Shown here: in pieces, positions 1 through 11,069 of the stretch
How positions within the stretch are numbered: the first letter of the stretch is position 1
Layout of the letters: every line of letters begins with the position of its first letter
From: Acanthosepion pharaonis
Lineage: Eukaryota > Mollusca > Cephalopoda > Sepiida > Sepiidae
Length of the DNA stretch: 64,000 nucleotides
NCBI GenBank assembly: GCA_903632075.3
Contig: CAHIKZ030004549.1
Span: forward strand, 1,126,001-1,190,000
Direction of reading: 5' to 3'
Program-made: the position numbers and the translations under genes
The notes under the pieces: model-generated
Told to the model about the DNA's origin: nothing
Seen by the model: only the letters and a program-made list of their open reading frames with translations
The model's database searches: none

Positions 1-106
1 AAAAAAAAAAAAAAAATGAAAAATGAACACATATACAGGTAGATGTCTATAAAGAGGTAGCATAGATTTTTGGAATTTAGAATTTGTTGAAATGATCCCA
101 GTAAAT

Positions 107-782
107 TAAGGGTCAGCAACCCCTAGCCTGTGGGCCACATCCAATCCATGAAGGATTTTTGTCCCACAACTTTAGCACCTGGATACAAATTATTTAATTA
201 ATTTGTGGTGTAAGTGACAGAAACATATCAGTTGGAGTTAATCAACTTACAATGCAATGAATTTTTAAAATTAAAATGTAATTGCACTCCATTGACTGAC
301 TTCTACAAGAAATATGTTTTGCCAAGCAGAAAATATAAAAGCCTATTGAATGGTATTATTATTTGGAAGTACATATGCTTGTGAATAACCTTCTCGAACA
401 AGGTTGGGTGATGACCACCTGAATGATGTTTTGCTCCTGTTACCAACAAATATTTCACCTGATGTGGAGAAGTTATCGAACAATAAGCAGAAACAAGTGT
501 CTCATTTAATAATTTGCCATTTTTAGCTGTATTTCATTTGTAGTAAGGAATCTGCATTTTTTGTTGATTGTGTTAGTGTTATTCTGTTATTCCTGAAATA
601 AAGAAACTTGTTTAAATAATATAACATAAGCTTTTTCTTTAAACCTACAGACCAAGGCAGTCTTCTGGACATAGCAGTCAGGGGTCGATACAAATCATTA
701 TAGTAAATTTGAAATCATGGCCCTCCTCCAAGAGATGGCATAGCTTTCAGACCCTCTCACTCCAAAATGTTGCCAACCCCTG
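107..782. mobile_element. Non-autonomous hAT-like element (MITE)
   Basis: An 8-bp direct repeat CAGTAAAT lies at 99-106 and again at 783-790, immediately outside short imperfect terminal inverted repeats. The left end reads AGGGTCAGCAACC and the reverse complement of the right end reads AGGGGTTGGCAAC. An 8-bp target duplication with termini of the CAGGGGTCGGCAAC type is characteristic of hAT DNA transposons. The 676-bp interior has no long open frame and no recognisable transposase, so it would move only with a transposase supplied elsewhere. The match rests on the ends alone; the interior was not recognised. Confidence 0.6.
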
Positions 783-790
783 CAGTAAAT

Positions 791-1299
791 TATGCAGTCT
801 AATAATATCTGGTTTAATATAATCCTGAACAGTTTAGAATGGTGTTTCATTATTTCCTCAAAATCTAGTACATGTAGATATAGAGACACTTTGATCATGT
901 ATTTTTAAAAGATTCTTTTATATATTAGTCAGGTCAATGTTGGAGGATATTGACTGAGATTTGAACTGGAGAGGGATGGGCTTTGCTAGACCTTCTTACC
1001 CAAGACAAGCTATACATGAATGAATAACTTTCTGGCTTTCAACCTAGACATCTGCAGGCTTACGGCCACATCATATTGAAACACTGGTTCTATACTGGGA
1101 CCTCAGAGGGTTAATCAAACAAAAAAAAAAAGGGGAAAGGAAATACACTACAAACTGGATGATAATTGTTGAAACTCACAGGAAAGTAGATTGAAAAATT
1201 GAAGGAAATTAAAAAAAATGTGTTGAAAAATTAAATTTCAAAATAATGAAATGAAATCCCGAATGGTTCCAAAGAGAATTAAATCCAGATTAACTAGAT
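791..1299. other. Unassigned AT-rich sequence
   Basis: I see no coding signature, RNA gene or dated repeat here. There is a short A tract near 1120. Confidence 0.5.
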
Positions 1300-1782
1300 A
1301 GAATTTAGTATCTGTCTATATTTCTGAGATGAGGTATTATGTACACTATTTACATTATTCAGATTATGTCCTCATCTTTGTCGCCATTTTTATTAAAACG
1401 TTTTGGCCGTTGTACACTCCAGCCTTCTTCAGGTTGTTGGAATGTCGAACTGAACCCTTTATTTCACTCACTGGAGTAGACTGTTCTAGTTCCACATGAC
1501 ACAGTGGATAAAGGCATTAGTTAGACCCAGTGACAGGACCCAAAGAGTGTGAGTTCAATACCTGGTTAAGGCAGTGGAAAACTTGGAGAGGGGAATTAAC
1601 TGACAACTGACATCCATTAAACATTGCACGTAGAACTAGAACAGTCTACCCCAGCAAGTGAAATAAAGGGTTCAGTTCGACATTCCAACCACCTGAAGAA
1701 GGCCGAAACATCATAATAAATATGGCAACAAAGATGAGGTCAATAGTCCGAATAATGTAAATAGGGTAGGCAGAATTTAGTA
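1300..1782 (+). mobile_element. Palindromic tRNA-SINE, copy 1
   Basis: The 11-bp target duplication AGAATTTAGTA is at 1300-1310 and 1772-1782. Between them is a 461-bp unit. Its left part (about 1340-1500) is the reverse complement of its right part (about 1610-1765). The centre (about 1498-1570) looks like a tRNA head: a box A-like stretch ending ACAGTGGATAA and a box B-like GAGTTCAATACC. Both arms contain CCTGAAGAAGGC or its complement. The 3' end is ATAATGTAAATAG with no poly-A. Three more copies with the same outer ends are at 22247, 27768 and 49491. The target duplications show that the palindrome integrated as one piece. Confidence 0.8.
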
Positions 1783-2799
1783 AGATAGAGCAAACCAAGA
1801 CTACCCATCCTTCCCAACTTCCTGCTAATAAGGAGGGGACAACTAATGTGTCCTCAAAAATGTTGGTCCTGGAAAATAGAAAAACATGTTGTCGATAAAG
1901 AAACCCAGGTAGTCACCGAAATAAAATTTAAGATTGTTCTGGACAATGAATCAGGAAAAACATCTGGTCTGAATTAGCCACATCTCTACAAAAATAGAGA
2001 TTAATGCCTAAATATTAGGGACTGGTTCCTTCATTTTAATTTCGGTGACATTTGTCAAAAAATTTTATGGCTGACATTATTTCAGATTCCTTTGGATACA
2101 AGTGATAAATAAAAATTAATTACTAGCCTGGAGTGACTATAGATGGTCAGCTGTGTGGCCTGGTCGATCAAGAAATTAGCTAAAAACAACCAGCTTGAGA
2201 TAAACTGATAAAGAAATATTAATGGCTGGAAATCCTTTTTTTGCCTACACATTCTGGAAATTTGGATTTGTCACAGAAACAGTGTGCTGGCCCTTGGAGG
2301 TGGGTGAGGATGAATGCTGAGAAAGTGGGAGAAGGAAGATAGAGATTAGCATTGCCTATATGGCACAATAGTGCGAGATGAAACATGAATGGAGTTGGAG
2401 TTAAGGGGTGGCTTGATACTTTTGACCACTTTGAAATGGGCACTAGAGACCTCCTAAATTTGGAAAATTACTCAAGTAAACACATTTTGAAAATATGGAA
2501 TTTTAGCAAATGGTTGATGCTATGGGTGGAAGATAACCAAACCCAGATGCTGGTCAACCCCACCCCTTCTGGATGCAGAACTCTATATAAGCTGGAAGTT
2601 TGGACAACTTGGAGAGTCCTCATATTACTGCTACTAGAACGTATATCAGGACTCGAGAACACCCACCCAATATGATGTTGTGAAAAGTTTTTTGTCTTTT
2701 CATTTTAACAATCATTCTTTCACCTGCTAGTTCTCAAAACTTCATCAAAACGTCTCAAAGGTCTACAGTGAGTTAAGAAAAACTAAGTCTTCTATATGC
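1783..2799. other. Unassigned sequence
   Basis: Nothing recognisable on either strand. The short frames near 2219-2675 overlap one another on opposite strands and carry no motif. Confidence 0.45.
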
Positions 2800-2945
2800 T
2801 CTCTTCAGCATGTGGGAGATCATGGCTCTCCACAATTTCTATCCTTTGTAATTCTTAGTAAGGTTTGTCTTTTTACTATCACTTCTAGTCCCTGCTCTTC
2901 AATCCATTTGTCAAAGCTTGTTAGGTAGGTTACTCATTGTTTTTT
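2800..2945 (-). pseudogene. LINE reverse transcriptase C-terminal remnant (RTE-like)
   Basis: Reading the minus strand gives fragments matching the C-terminal tail seen more completely at 45295-45640 (a KW(I/M)xEQGL-type stretch followed by a RQxLLRxTKDR-type stretch and WRAMIA-like residues). This tail is typical of animal non-LTR retrotransposons whose RTs are often mis-annotated as host genes. It is heavily decayed, with no open frame of useful length. Confidence 0.5.
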
Positions 2946-2963
2946 TTCTGTCCTGTAAGAGAA

Positions 2964-3225
2964 TACTTGGACTCAGTGGAAAGGGCTGAGCAATAACTGA
3001 GCAGTACTAAAAATAAGTACTAGACGGCATATCCCTAGCCATGGGAAGTAGAATGAGAACACATTAGATTAGAGATTAAATAAAGGGTTCAGGTTGGAAT
3101 TTCCTGTCGGTTAACCAGATCAATGTTCACCTGATGAAGGCCAGAGAGAACAACAACTGAAATGTTGTAATAACAGCAACAAAGATGAAGATAATAGTTC
3201 CAATGTATATAGTGTAAATAACTTA
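2964..3225 (+). repeat. Right half of a palindromic-SINE relative
   Basis: This segment runs parallel to 48841-49091: ACTTGGACTCAGTGGAAA, then a stretch ending ATATCCCTAGCCATGGG, then TAAATAAAGGGTTCAG, CACCTGATGAAGGCC and a 3' end GTGTAAATAAC. Only the right (forward) body is present, with no inverted left arm and no clear tRNA head. It directly abuts the LINE remnant on its left. Confidence 0.65.
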
Positions 3226-3753
3226 CAGAAAATTCAGACAGATTTTTTTATTTTTTTTTAATTTTATGTGTGATATTTAAGGAAAAATATAAAAATGATT
3301 ATTTCAAGCTTGTCAAACATTTCCAGTGATTCCCATATCAGATACCATAATTACTTTTCAGGGCACCAGAGAATTTTGAAAATTTTAATAATTCCAGACA
3401 ATAGTAATTTAGTTCTTTGATATTTCATTCAAAAGATAGGAAGTGACATTTAATTAGCACCTCATGAATCACTCTGTTCATCTTGCATTGAATTTTACAA
3501 TTTCAACACCAGATTGCATTCCGTTGATAGATATAACTAATATTCACTCGCCTTTTTTTTTTCTTTTTCTTTTTTTTTTAATCTTGCCGTTATTTACCGT
3601 TTTATTTTCCATGTACATAAATGACTTAAGATTATCTTCAGCTTCATTGAAGATTGAATCTATTGTATGGGAAAGGATGAAATATAAGTTTTGGGCACTA
3701 TTTAAAACTAACTCCTCAAGCTTAGTCATTACCTAGATAAGAGACTGCTTATA
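3226..3753. other. Unassigned AT-rich sequence
   Basis: Poly-T stretches near 3244 and 3550 create spurious frames. No gene or repeat family was recognised. Confidence 0.45.
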
Positions 3754-4030
3754 AATACCAGGTGCTGTAACCATCGATGTGAGGGTAGTGTAATAGATAA
3801 TGGCTCATAATTGTTAATCAGAGAGGAGGTTCAAATTCTAATCAAGTTTGTTATATTCATTTATTCACAAATAACCTTGGGAAAAGTATGAATCCATCTC
3901 TTTTCCCCATAGCTATGGATTAATTAGTAACACTTGTATCACTAAATCATTATTATACAAAGAAAAAATTCTTAAAATCTAAAAAATATCTTCTGGCTTT
4001 AAATAACCTGCAAAGTGTTGATAAGCCATA
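3754..4030 (+). mobile_element. SINE: 5S-rRNA 3' tail + tRNA-like body
   Basis: It begins ATACCAGGTGCTGTAA, which is the 3' end of 5S rRNA, and continues into a tRNA-like segment (GGTAGTGTAATAGATAATGG resembling box A, GAGGTTCAAATTCTAATC resembling box B). The common tail follows, ending with CTGGCTTTAAATAACCTGC and GTTGATAAGCCATA. Sister copies are at 4513-4866 (-), 8170-8415 (+) and 47104-47412 (+). Two of these keep a nearly full 5S head, so this copy is 5'-truncated. Confidence 0.75.
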
Positions 4031-4360
4031 AAAATCAAATCAGTCACCTAAATTAACTTGTTTGCTTCTTTTTTAAACATTTTTTGTAGATTCAGTATAC
4101 CTTCGTGTGTGACATTTATAAAAATAAAAAAATATTGATTTTTTTTTTTTTTTTTTTTATCATTTTAGAAAGAGGGTCCTGTTTATAATATAAATACATT
4201 GTTGAATTGATCCCTGACCTTTTTTTTAAAGATTTGTTTTTATTTGTGAATATCAAGTTTGAAACCTGATTTTTATCATTGGTAACGATATACTACTGTT
4301 GTTGTCCTCCCCCCCCAATTCATAATTGGCTGTCAATGATGTAAGCAGTTTCAAACTTGA

Positions 4361-4442
4361 TATTTTTAAATAAGGATAAAGTACAGGTAAATATTTAAAA
4401 ATATTTTTAAATAAGGATAAAGTACAGGTAAATATTTAAAAA
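4361..4442. repeat. Two-copy 41-bp tandem duplication
   Basis: A 41-bp segment (TATTTTTAAATAAGG ... GGTAAATATTTAAAAA) is repeated head to tail, almost identically. This is a recent local duplication. Confidence 0.85.
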
Positions 4443-4512
4443 CTCTTCTTGTTGTTTTTGTTTGTTTTTTTTTTCTACTGGTTAATTTAAGTGATTGATT
4501 TATTTGGTTTCT

Positions 4513-4866
4513 ATGGCATATTAACGTTTTGCAGAAAAAGGTTGATAAACCAGAAAATATTTTTAGATTGTAAGAATTTTTTTGATATAACAATGATTTA
4601 GTGATACATGTGTTACTAATTAATCCATAGCCAGGGGTAGAAGGGATGGATTCATATTTTTCTCTAGGGTATTTGTGTAAAAGTGAATATAATGAACCTG
4701 ATTAGAATTGGAGCTCTCCTCCCCGATTAACAATTCTGAGCCATTATCCCTTGCAGCACCTGGTATTCCCAAACGGTCACCCATCTAGGTACTGAACAGT
4801 CTGAATATTGCTTAACTTCAGTGATTGTACAAAGGCCAGTGTTTTGATGTGATATGGCCATAAGCC
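4513..4866 (-). mobile_element. 5S-rRNA/tRNA composite SINE
   Basis: On the minus strand the first ~113 bases (4866 down to 4754) follow 5S rRNA from its 5' region to its 3' end. They include a TTAAGCAATATT segment at box A, an intact box C-like GATGGGTGACC, and the end GGGAATACCAGGTGCTG. A tRNA-like part follows (GGATAATGGCTCAGAATTG, then CTCCAATTCTAATC), then the family tail with AAAATATTTTCTGG. The order 5S head, tRNA-like module, tail is the same as at 47104-47412. Confidence 0.75.
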
Positions 4867-4885
4867 ATCTCTACTGATGTTTAAT

Positions 4886-4960
<75 letters not shown>
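4886..4960. repeat. (TG)n(TA)n microsatellite
   Basis: A TG run grades into a pure TA run of about 50 bases. A PLE terminal-repeat fragment follows directly, an association that recurs at 51866-51921 and 54325-54356. Confidence 0.95.
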
Positions 4961-4961
<1 letters not shown>

Positions 4962-4963
<2 letters not shown>

Positions 4964-5100
4964 TAAATAAAAAAAAGAAAGAACAGTAAGATATAAAATC
5001 CGGTGTTCTTATAGATATTTTATTTTTACAAAATAGTGCTCAATGTAAATTTACAGAGCATTAATATTATAAATTAAGCGAAAATAAACATATTTTAAAT
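4962..5100 (+). repeat. PLE terminal-repeat (pLTR) fragment
   Basis: It contains AGAACAGTAAGATATAAAATC, TTTTTACAAAATAGTGCTCA and ATTTACAGAGCATTAATATT. The same sequence forms the direct repeats around the minus-strand PLE at 51922-52080 and 54357-54520, and occurs inverted at 55785-55890. I infer an orphan PLE terminus. Confidence 0.7.
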
Positions 5101-5106
5101 CAATTA

Positions 5107-5110
<4 letters not shown>

Positions 5111-5177
<67 letters not shown>
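5111..5177. repeat. (AT)n(AC)n microsatellite
   Basis: A perfect AT run passes into an AC run, then into unique sequence near 5178. The next ~70 bases (GGGAGAAAAGTGCTTATTGTCAG) resemble a small repeat also found at 18140 and 31300. Confidence 0.95.
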
Positions 5178-5647
5178 ACATAGCTTTTAAGGTATGTTAT
5201 CTTTTTGGGAGAAAAGTGCTTATTGTCAGAGCCAGAATGTATGTAAATTTATTTTGTATATTATTACTTTAATATCAAACTATTATTGCTGTCAAAGTGG
5301 ATTGTTTGTATTAAGATTGTTAAAAATGCTTTTTTTTTCTATATTTTTTCCATATTTTTCTGTATTTTTAGTATATTGATCCATTTTTTTATATTTAGTA
5401 CACTAGCATATTCTTCAGTTTTGCTTAATGTATACTTCAAATAAAACTGAAAATAAACCAATCTACTAAAAATATATTCATACATAGGATAGGCAGATAG
5501 GGTATTGGTTAGTGACACTGAAAGAGAAATCAGAAGGCTGTGTTCAAATATCAGTTGTTTTGTTACTTTAACTTTCTCACAAATACCCATGTGAAAGGTA
5601 TGAATCTGTCTCCTCTCTCTCTCTCTCCAGTTAAAGGTTAAATGGAA

Positions 5648-6300
5648 AGTGTCCCCGTTAAAAACCCACAGGCGTTATTTCTAAAGTGTCCCCCGTTAAA
5701 ATCCCGCAGGCGTTATTTCTAAAGTGTCCCCCGTTAAAATCCCGCAGGCGTTATTTCTAAAGTGTCCCCCGTTAAAATCCCGCAGGCGTTATTTCTAAAG
5801 TGTCCCCGTTAAAATCCATGGCGTTATTTCTAAAAGTGTCCCCCGTTAAAATCCGCAGGCGTTATTTCTAAAGTGTCCCCGTTAAAATCCAGCAGGCGTT
5901 ATTTCTAAAGTGTCCCCGTTAAAATCCAGCAGGCGTTATTTCTAAAAGTGTCCCCGTTAAAATCCATGGCGTTATTTCTAAAGTGTCCCCGTTAAAATTT
6001 CTAAAGTGTCCCCGTTAAAAATCCATGGCGTTATTTCTAAAAGTGTCCCCGTTAAAATCCATGGCGTTATTTCTAAAGTGTCCCCGTTAAAATCCATGAG
6101 GCGTTATTTCTAAAAGTGTCCCCGTTAAAATCCATGGCGTTATTTCTAAAGTGTCCCCGTTAAAATCCATGGCGTTATTTCTAAAAAGTGTCCCCGTTAA
6201 AATCCCGCAGGCGTTATTTCTAAAGTGTCCCCCGTTAAAATCCCGCAGGCGTTATTTCTAAAGTGTCCCCCGTTAAAATCCCGCAGGTGTTATTCCTAAA
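5648..6300. repeat. 36-38 bp minisatellite, about 17-18 copies
   Basis: The core is GTGTCCCCGTTAAAATCC followed by a GCAGGCGTTATTTCTAAA-type half. There are two variants in the middle of the unit: CCGCAGG at both ends of the array and CATGG in the interior. One unit near 5994-6003 is internally deleted. Unit-to-unit differences are mostly homopolymer-length changes (CCCC/CCCCC, AAA/AAAA), which could be biological or long-read error. No coding content. Confidence 0.95.
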
Positions 6301-7056
6301 CTATTCTCTGAAAGAAGAGCTTCAATATTTTGAATATTTGTAATTTCATGATGAAATTTATCTGAAGAACATTCTTTTTTCCTGACTGCAATATTGCAAA
6401 CATAAAATTGTATCCACAAAAAATATTTTAGAAAAACATCTGGTCTTTTTGTTTACTTTGTCATGTAATCCTGTTTTTACTGCAGGTGTCTGCCTCGCCA
6501 ACATAACAGGATTTTTCTTTGCATTGTCAATTAATCAAATATTGTTTCTTTCTGCAAGCGTGATATTAGTTATTTTCATACTTTCTGTACTAAGGGACAA
6601 GGTTTTTATTTTATGGAAATATAAAAATGACTGCATGTCCAAACATAGAAAGGTAGGTGCTGAAAAGTTTTTGGTCTGACCCCTTTCCCAAAATTGGACT
6701 AAATGACCAAACGTCAGATTTTTTTTTTTTTAAATATCTTCTTGGTAAGGCTTAGAAGTTTTTAACCTCACCCCCAGTATAGGCGCAGAAAAGCAAGTAC
6801 ACACATAAGTGCAAGAATGCGAGTTTCTGTGCAAACAAAACTTTTCTGTTATTAACAAAGACGAGTAATTCAAGCATTTCAAGTCAGAGAAAAAGATTTT
6901 AATATCACAGGTTGGATTTTAGAACTTCCCATCCCTTGACTGATTACGTAGCTCATTCTGGTGATAAGGGAAAAAATGAAATGGATATTACGGCTGTATG
7001 TCAGTTTTACCTTATGTAAACAGGAAATAGGCGATCATGGCTCTCCACATCATCAA
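6301..7056. other. Unassigned sequence
   Basis: No gene recognised. The 76-codon frame at 6449 is hydrophobic but has no identifiable domain, no nearby splice structure that I trust, and ordinary AT-rich composition. A short LINE-tail echo (GATCATGGCTCTCCACA) sits at 7033-7049. Confidence 0.4.
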
Positions 7057-7465
7057 TTCATTTGATTGGTTTGGTTTGTTTTACAGCATATCAACCTCAA
7101 TTTGTTATTTAATGCCGACAAGATTTTTATTGCTAGTAATATTTTTTTTCTTCAAAAATGTATTTCTGGTAATATTTTTTCAAAAAATGTGTGTCCGGTA
7201 ATATTTTTTTTCTTCAATAATCTATTGTTGGTAATAAATTTGTTCTTCAATTTCTTATTTTTACACTTCCATAGTTTTTTGACCACAGTTTGGGATTAAC
7301 TATTTGTCCATAGCTGGGACCCTAACAGGTGCTACCACTAGGAGTCAAGTTGGACCTGAGAACACCAGCAATTAATAGGTGGTTTCACACTCCTCAAAGT
7401 CTCCTGAACAGAGGTCTTGCTGTTGGATGTAGTTTATCGTCATGCCCAGGACACACTTCATTCGA
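7057..7465 (+). mobile_element. Minisatellite-bearing repeat, copy 1
   Basis: Flanked by a near-perfect 9-bp direct repeat, TTCATTTGA at 7057-7065 and TTCATTCGA at 7457-7465. The element starts near TTTGTTTTACAGCATATCAACC, carries three or four loose ~30-bp units ending GGTAATATTTTT, then continues GGGACCCTAACAGGTGCTACC and ends at GATGTAGTTTATCGTCATGCCC. Other copies: 11078-11610 (-) and 60645-61395 (+, array greatly expanded). No coding frame and no terminal inverted repeats were seen. Confidence 0.75.
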
Positions 7466-7467
7466 AT

Positions 7468-7882
7468 TAGGAGGCACGGTGGAGTAATGGATAGCGGCTT
7501 GGATTGAGGAATCGGAGAGCCGAGTTCGAATTCCAGTCGAGTCCATTACATTCACTTACATGCTAACACCCTTGGGAAAGGTGTGAATCCTCTTTCTTCT
7601 CCTTCCAGCTATGGGTAAATAGCAGGACAGACTGGGTTCTATAGCCTTGGATAGCAACTGGTCTAGGAGAAGGAAAACTCTGAATTCAAACCTGCTCTTA
7701 GAGGAGGGTGAATGGAGTCGCTCTGAGCCTTGGTTGGCAATCCATTTAGTGTTGGTGTCACGATAAAAACACCCTTGATAGCCCTAGCAAAGCATCAAGA
7801 ATTCAGCTACTTGACAAGATTATGAACTACACCAATCAAAGTATTGGTGAGTTCAATCTCGGCTGAGGCCGCAAGATGATGA
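7468..7882 (+). mobile_element. tRNA-derived SINE (cephalopod type)
   Basis: The 10-bp direct repeat TCATTCGAAT is at 7458-7467 and 7883-7892. The head begins GGAGGCACGGTGGAGTAATG and has a box B-like GAGTTCGAATTCCAG. The body contains AGCTATGGGTAAATAGCAGG and a 3' part with TCAATCTCGGCTGAGGCC. Relatives sit at 17020-17214 (-) and 41022-41400 (+). tRNA-derived SINE families of this kind have been described from octopus, but I cannot name the subfamily from sequence alone. Its left target repeat overlaps the right one of the preceding element, so the two inserted next to each other. Confidence 0.75.
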
Positions 7883-8169
7883 TCATTCGAATCTATCATA
7901 CATAGACAAGGTTTCAACTTGTATTTAGTCTTGCCCACTAATTATAGTAAAGTTATTATTTTTTTTTTAGCCCAATACAAGGCTTGAGAGCCACTCAAGG
8001 TAGTGGGTTACTGAATGAGAGGTGTGTAGATTATGAAGATAAAGTGGATAGTTAATGATTGACTCTTGAAATGAAGAGGCTAAGTTTGTGCAAAAAGTAA
8101 ATATTTTTTAGCTGTAAAGAAAAACATGAAGTTTAACCATCGAGTTATCTAGATGCATGACCATTTAGG

Positions 8170-8415
8170 AATATCAGGTGCTGTAAGCTTGGATGTGTGG
8201 GTGGTGTAATGGATAAGGATTTGGAATTGTTAATCAGAGTGCCAAGTTCCAATTCCTGTTGGGTTTGTTATATTTACAAATAGCCTTGGGAAAGCTATAA
8301 ATCCACCTTAGTAAGGCGTGTTTCACCAAATCATTATCTCAGCAGACAAAAAGAACTCTTACCATCTTAAAATATTTTCTGACTTTAAATAACCTGCAAA
8401 GGGTTGATAAGACAT
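8170..8415 (+). mobile_element. 5'-truncated 5S/tRNA composite SINE
   Basis: Starts AATATCAGGTGCTGTAAGC (5S 3' end), then GGTGGTGTAATGGATAAGG (box A-like), CAAGTTCCAATTCC (box B-like), and the shared tail TTTAAATAACCTGCAAAGGG. Same family as 3754-4030. Confidence 0.75.
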
Positions 8416-8469
8416 AAATGAATCGATCAAGTATTCAGGTACGCAATCTTGGATGTAAAATGGTTTTCT

Positions 8470-8664
8470 GTCTGGATTTCTAGAATGAGAATTTATCATT
8501 ATTTACATTTTGACTAATATTTTGATCTTTGTTGTTATCCCATTTCAGTTTTTGGTCCTTCCAGTCTTTTCCAGATGTCTGAAATAGACACCTGAAGAAG
8601 GCCTGAGGACATAATGACCAAAATGTTGCGATAAATAACAAATATGAGTCCAAATGTAAATAAT
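8470..8664. repeat. Short palindromic-SINE relative
   Basis: The left arm (about 8483-8580) and right arm (about 8585-8664) are inverted copies: TTTATCATTATTTACATTTT against ATGTAAATAATC, with CACCTGAAGAAGGCC in the right arm. There is no tRNA head between the arms. It looks like the arms of the 48425-49091 type collapsed around a minimal loop. Confidence 0.6.
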
Positions 8665-10560
8665 CTAATATTTGTTTATTTTTGCAGTTTCGGACCTTGT
8701 TTTCTGCATTGACCATGAGGTAAACAAAAGAATTAAGGAATATGTTTAATACATGTCTGGACTTGGTTCTATTGATGCCAAAAATATCTTAAAAATTCTT
8801 AGCCTTTATTGTAAATATTTCTTTTTCATGCTCAATGTAAAATGGTCATTTCAGGAAAACTAGTATCACTAATAACTGAATTGATAGGTGGTAAAGGTAG
8901 GATCTTTCATTTTTATGTAAACAGAAAGTTAAGATATATAGATATTTACTAAATTTATTCTAATCTATCATGGGGTTAAGTTTTTGTTTATTTTCCGATG
9001 GGATTGAACCCACTACAGTAGCATTAAATCAGTCATCCTACACATATACACACACTCTGTTTTGTGTGAAAAAGGAAATTTGCTTCTGACCCACAAAGAA
9101 AAATGCTGTGACACAAGTAATTTAATCGAGTCTCACCTATAATTTTTGTTTCCCTTGACTCCACAATTTTTCAAGTTTCTCTCTTTTCTTTTTTTTTTCT
9201 TTTATTTTTATTTGTGTGTGTGTTTCCACCTCCATTTTATTTAGGGCTTCCATCTCTTGTCAACCAGACATTTTTTTTTAGTTTTTAATTTAGGTTTCTC
9301 TGTCAATCACATTTTTGTGATGGATCCTCTCTCTCTCTCTCTTTTTGTTGTTTGTTTTACATTTTCTTCTGTATTTTTTTTTCTTTTTTTTTGCTACTCG
9401 CATTCAGTCTCTCTCTCTCTCTCTCTCTCTCCTATATTTTTATCTGTCTCTCTGGCCTTTGTTGTTTCTTCTTCTCTCACTCTTTCTTTACATTTTCCAA
9501 CTTTCTTTCTGTCTTGTTCTCCTTTATTTATGTCCGCTTGACAAGAATTTATTCAACTGATTTGATTTATCAAATGGCGTCATGCTTTCTGACCTTTTCT
9601 TTGCTCAGGAATTCAAGTAGGAGGTTTCTCACTATGAATCTTAATCTTTTTTTTTTTTTTTTTGTTAACATCCCCACCCCCAAACAGGTTTGGTGACTAA
9701 AAAAAAAAATATTTTCCAATTTGTTTTTTTTTTTTAAAAAACTTATTTATTTCATTAATGACAATATTTTTTTTTTTTTTTTCAAAAATAATGTGTTGAT
9801 GATTTTTTTTTATTTGATTTTTTTTAATACAGTGCTTAAATTTTTTTCTATTGCAATTTTCTTGGAAAAAATTTTTTTTTTTTTTTTTTTTTAATATTTG
9901 ATAAAATCCAATAATAATATTATACCAACAAGGAGGATAGAATAAATAAAATTGTATCAGATTTTGAAATTCAAATGAATCAACCAGTTTAAGCTGCAAG
10001 ATCAGATGTAATCATTGTAAACATGAAAGAATATCATGAAAAAGTAGTTTTACAAACCCAGCCGAGCCCAGTCAAACTGAAACTATCTGGGGAAAATATT
10101 AAGAACTTGCCAGGGGAAAATAGATACATTATAAAGAAGCAATAATCATTAGTCTTTCCATGATAAGAACCTTTACAAAAAAAAATTGTAAATATAGTTT
10201 TTAAATAGGAATTGAAATTATCTAAATGGCAGTTCTACTAAAATCAGCTCAAAATATTCCTGATATGAAATTTCTTTTATAATTTTATAATGTGAAGGCA
10301 AGTGAGAACTTGGAAAAAAAAAAAAAAAAAAAGGACCTTGCCTGGGAACCAAGAGATATGAAGACCAGACATTCCCTTAATAATAGGAACACTTTCAACT
10401 GTACCCAAAATGCTAGAATTGAGAAAGGATGAGTTTGAAATGATGAAGACTGTACAATGTATCTTAACATAAACAAATGACATCACACACTACGAAATGG
10501 ACTAAGTCTGGCAATTATTTTAATATATTTTATTGTTATACGTTATTTATATAGAGTATT
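8665..10560. other. T-rich, gene-free stretch
   Basis: 9165-9900 is strongly pyrimidine-rich on the plus strand: poly-T runs, a (CT)n block at 9330-9345 and a longer one at 9410-9432, then T runs at 9642, 9722, 9768 and 9869. The frames at 9257-9696 are Phe/Leu/Ser-rich products of this composition. A 19-base A run lies near 10314. I see no gene. Confidence 0.6.
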
Positions 10561-10626
10561 AACTCCTTCTCCCCCACTTGGATGAGATGTGACACAAGGT
10601 CTTTTTTTAGGTGGGGACCCGAGCGC

Positions 10627-10682
<56 letters not shown>

Positions 10683-10685
10683 CAC
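10627..10685. repeat. (AT)n(GA)n microsatellite
   Basis: About 20 AT units followed by a short GAGA tract. Confidence 0.95.
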
Positions 10686-10734
10686 AAATATTTAAGTAAA
10701 TGCTCTATTTATAAACAGTATTAACAACATTTGC

Positions 10735-11069
10735 CAGCCTGTAAATAGTAATAGTTCTCTGTGGTGGTTAAATGAAAGTTACCCCAGTCAACCACTGATT
10801 AGAGGTCCTTTTTAAGAGCAGTTGCTAGGTTGACTTTGTCAGCACTGTCAGATATGCTACTAAGACTGGTGTCAATGGTTGTGTCATCTACATAAATGCC
10901 TAGTTGGGAACTGATAACATTTGAGAGGTCATTGATGAAGATCAGAGACAGCGTAGGTCTCAGGATAGACCCTGAGAGAACACTCACCTTAGTGTAAAAA
11001 AAAATCTGAAAGTGAACCTATTCAACATGACCTTCACTCCACGATTTGTTAGGAATGATTGGATTAATC
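10735..11069 (-). pseudogene. LINE reverse transcriptase, C-terminal palm segment
   Basis: On the minus strand 10987-10799 reads a non-LTR RT core: GSIL.PTLSLIFINDL (motif 4/B region) followed by YVDDTT (catalytic YxDD box), then a Lys-rich stretch running into VVDWG. APE-type LINEs of the CR1/jockey group have this arrangement. It joins the segment 11619-12790 once the inserted repeat at 11070-11618 is removed. The RT breaks off shortly after VDWG, so the 3' end is missing. Confidence 0.8.

Noticed and set aside
9257..9696. Overlapping Phe/Leu/Ser-rich frames
   Set aside because: Composition artefact of T-rich and (CT)n sequence; looks like membrane helices only because codons are pyrimidine-rich.
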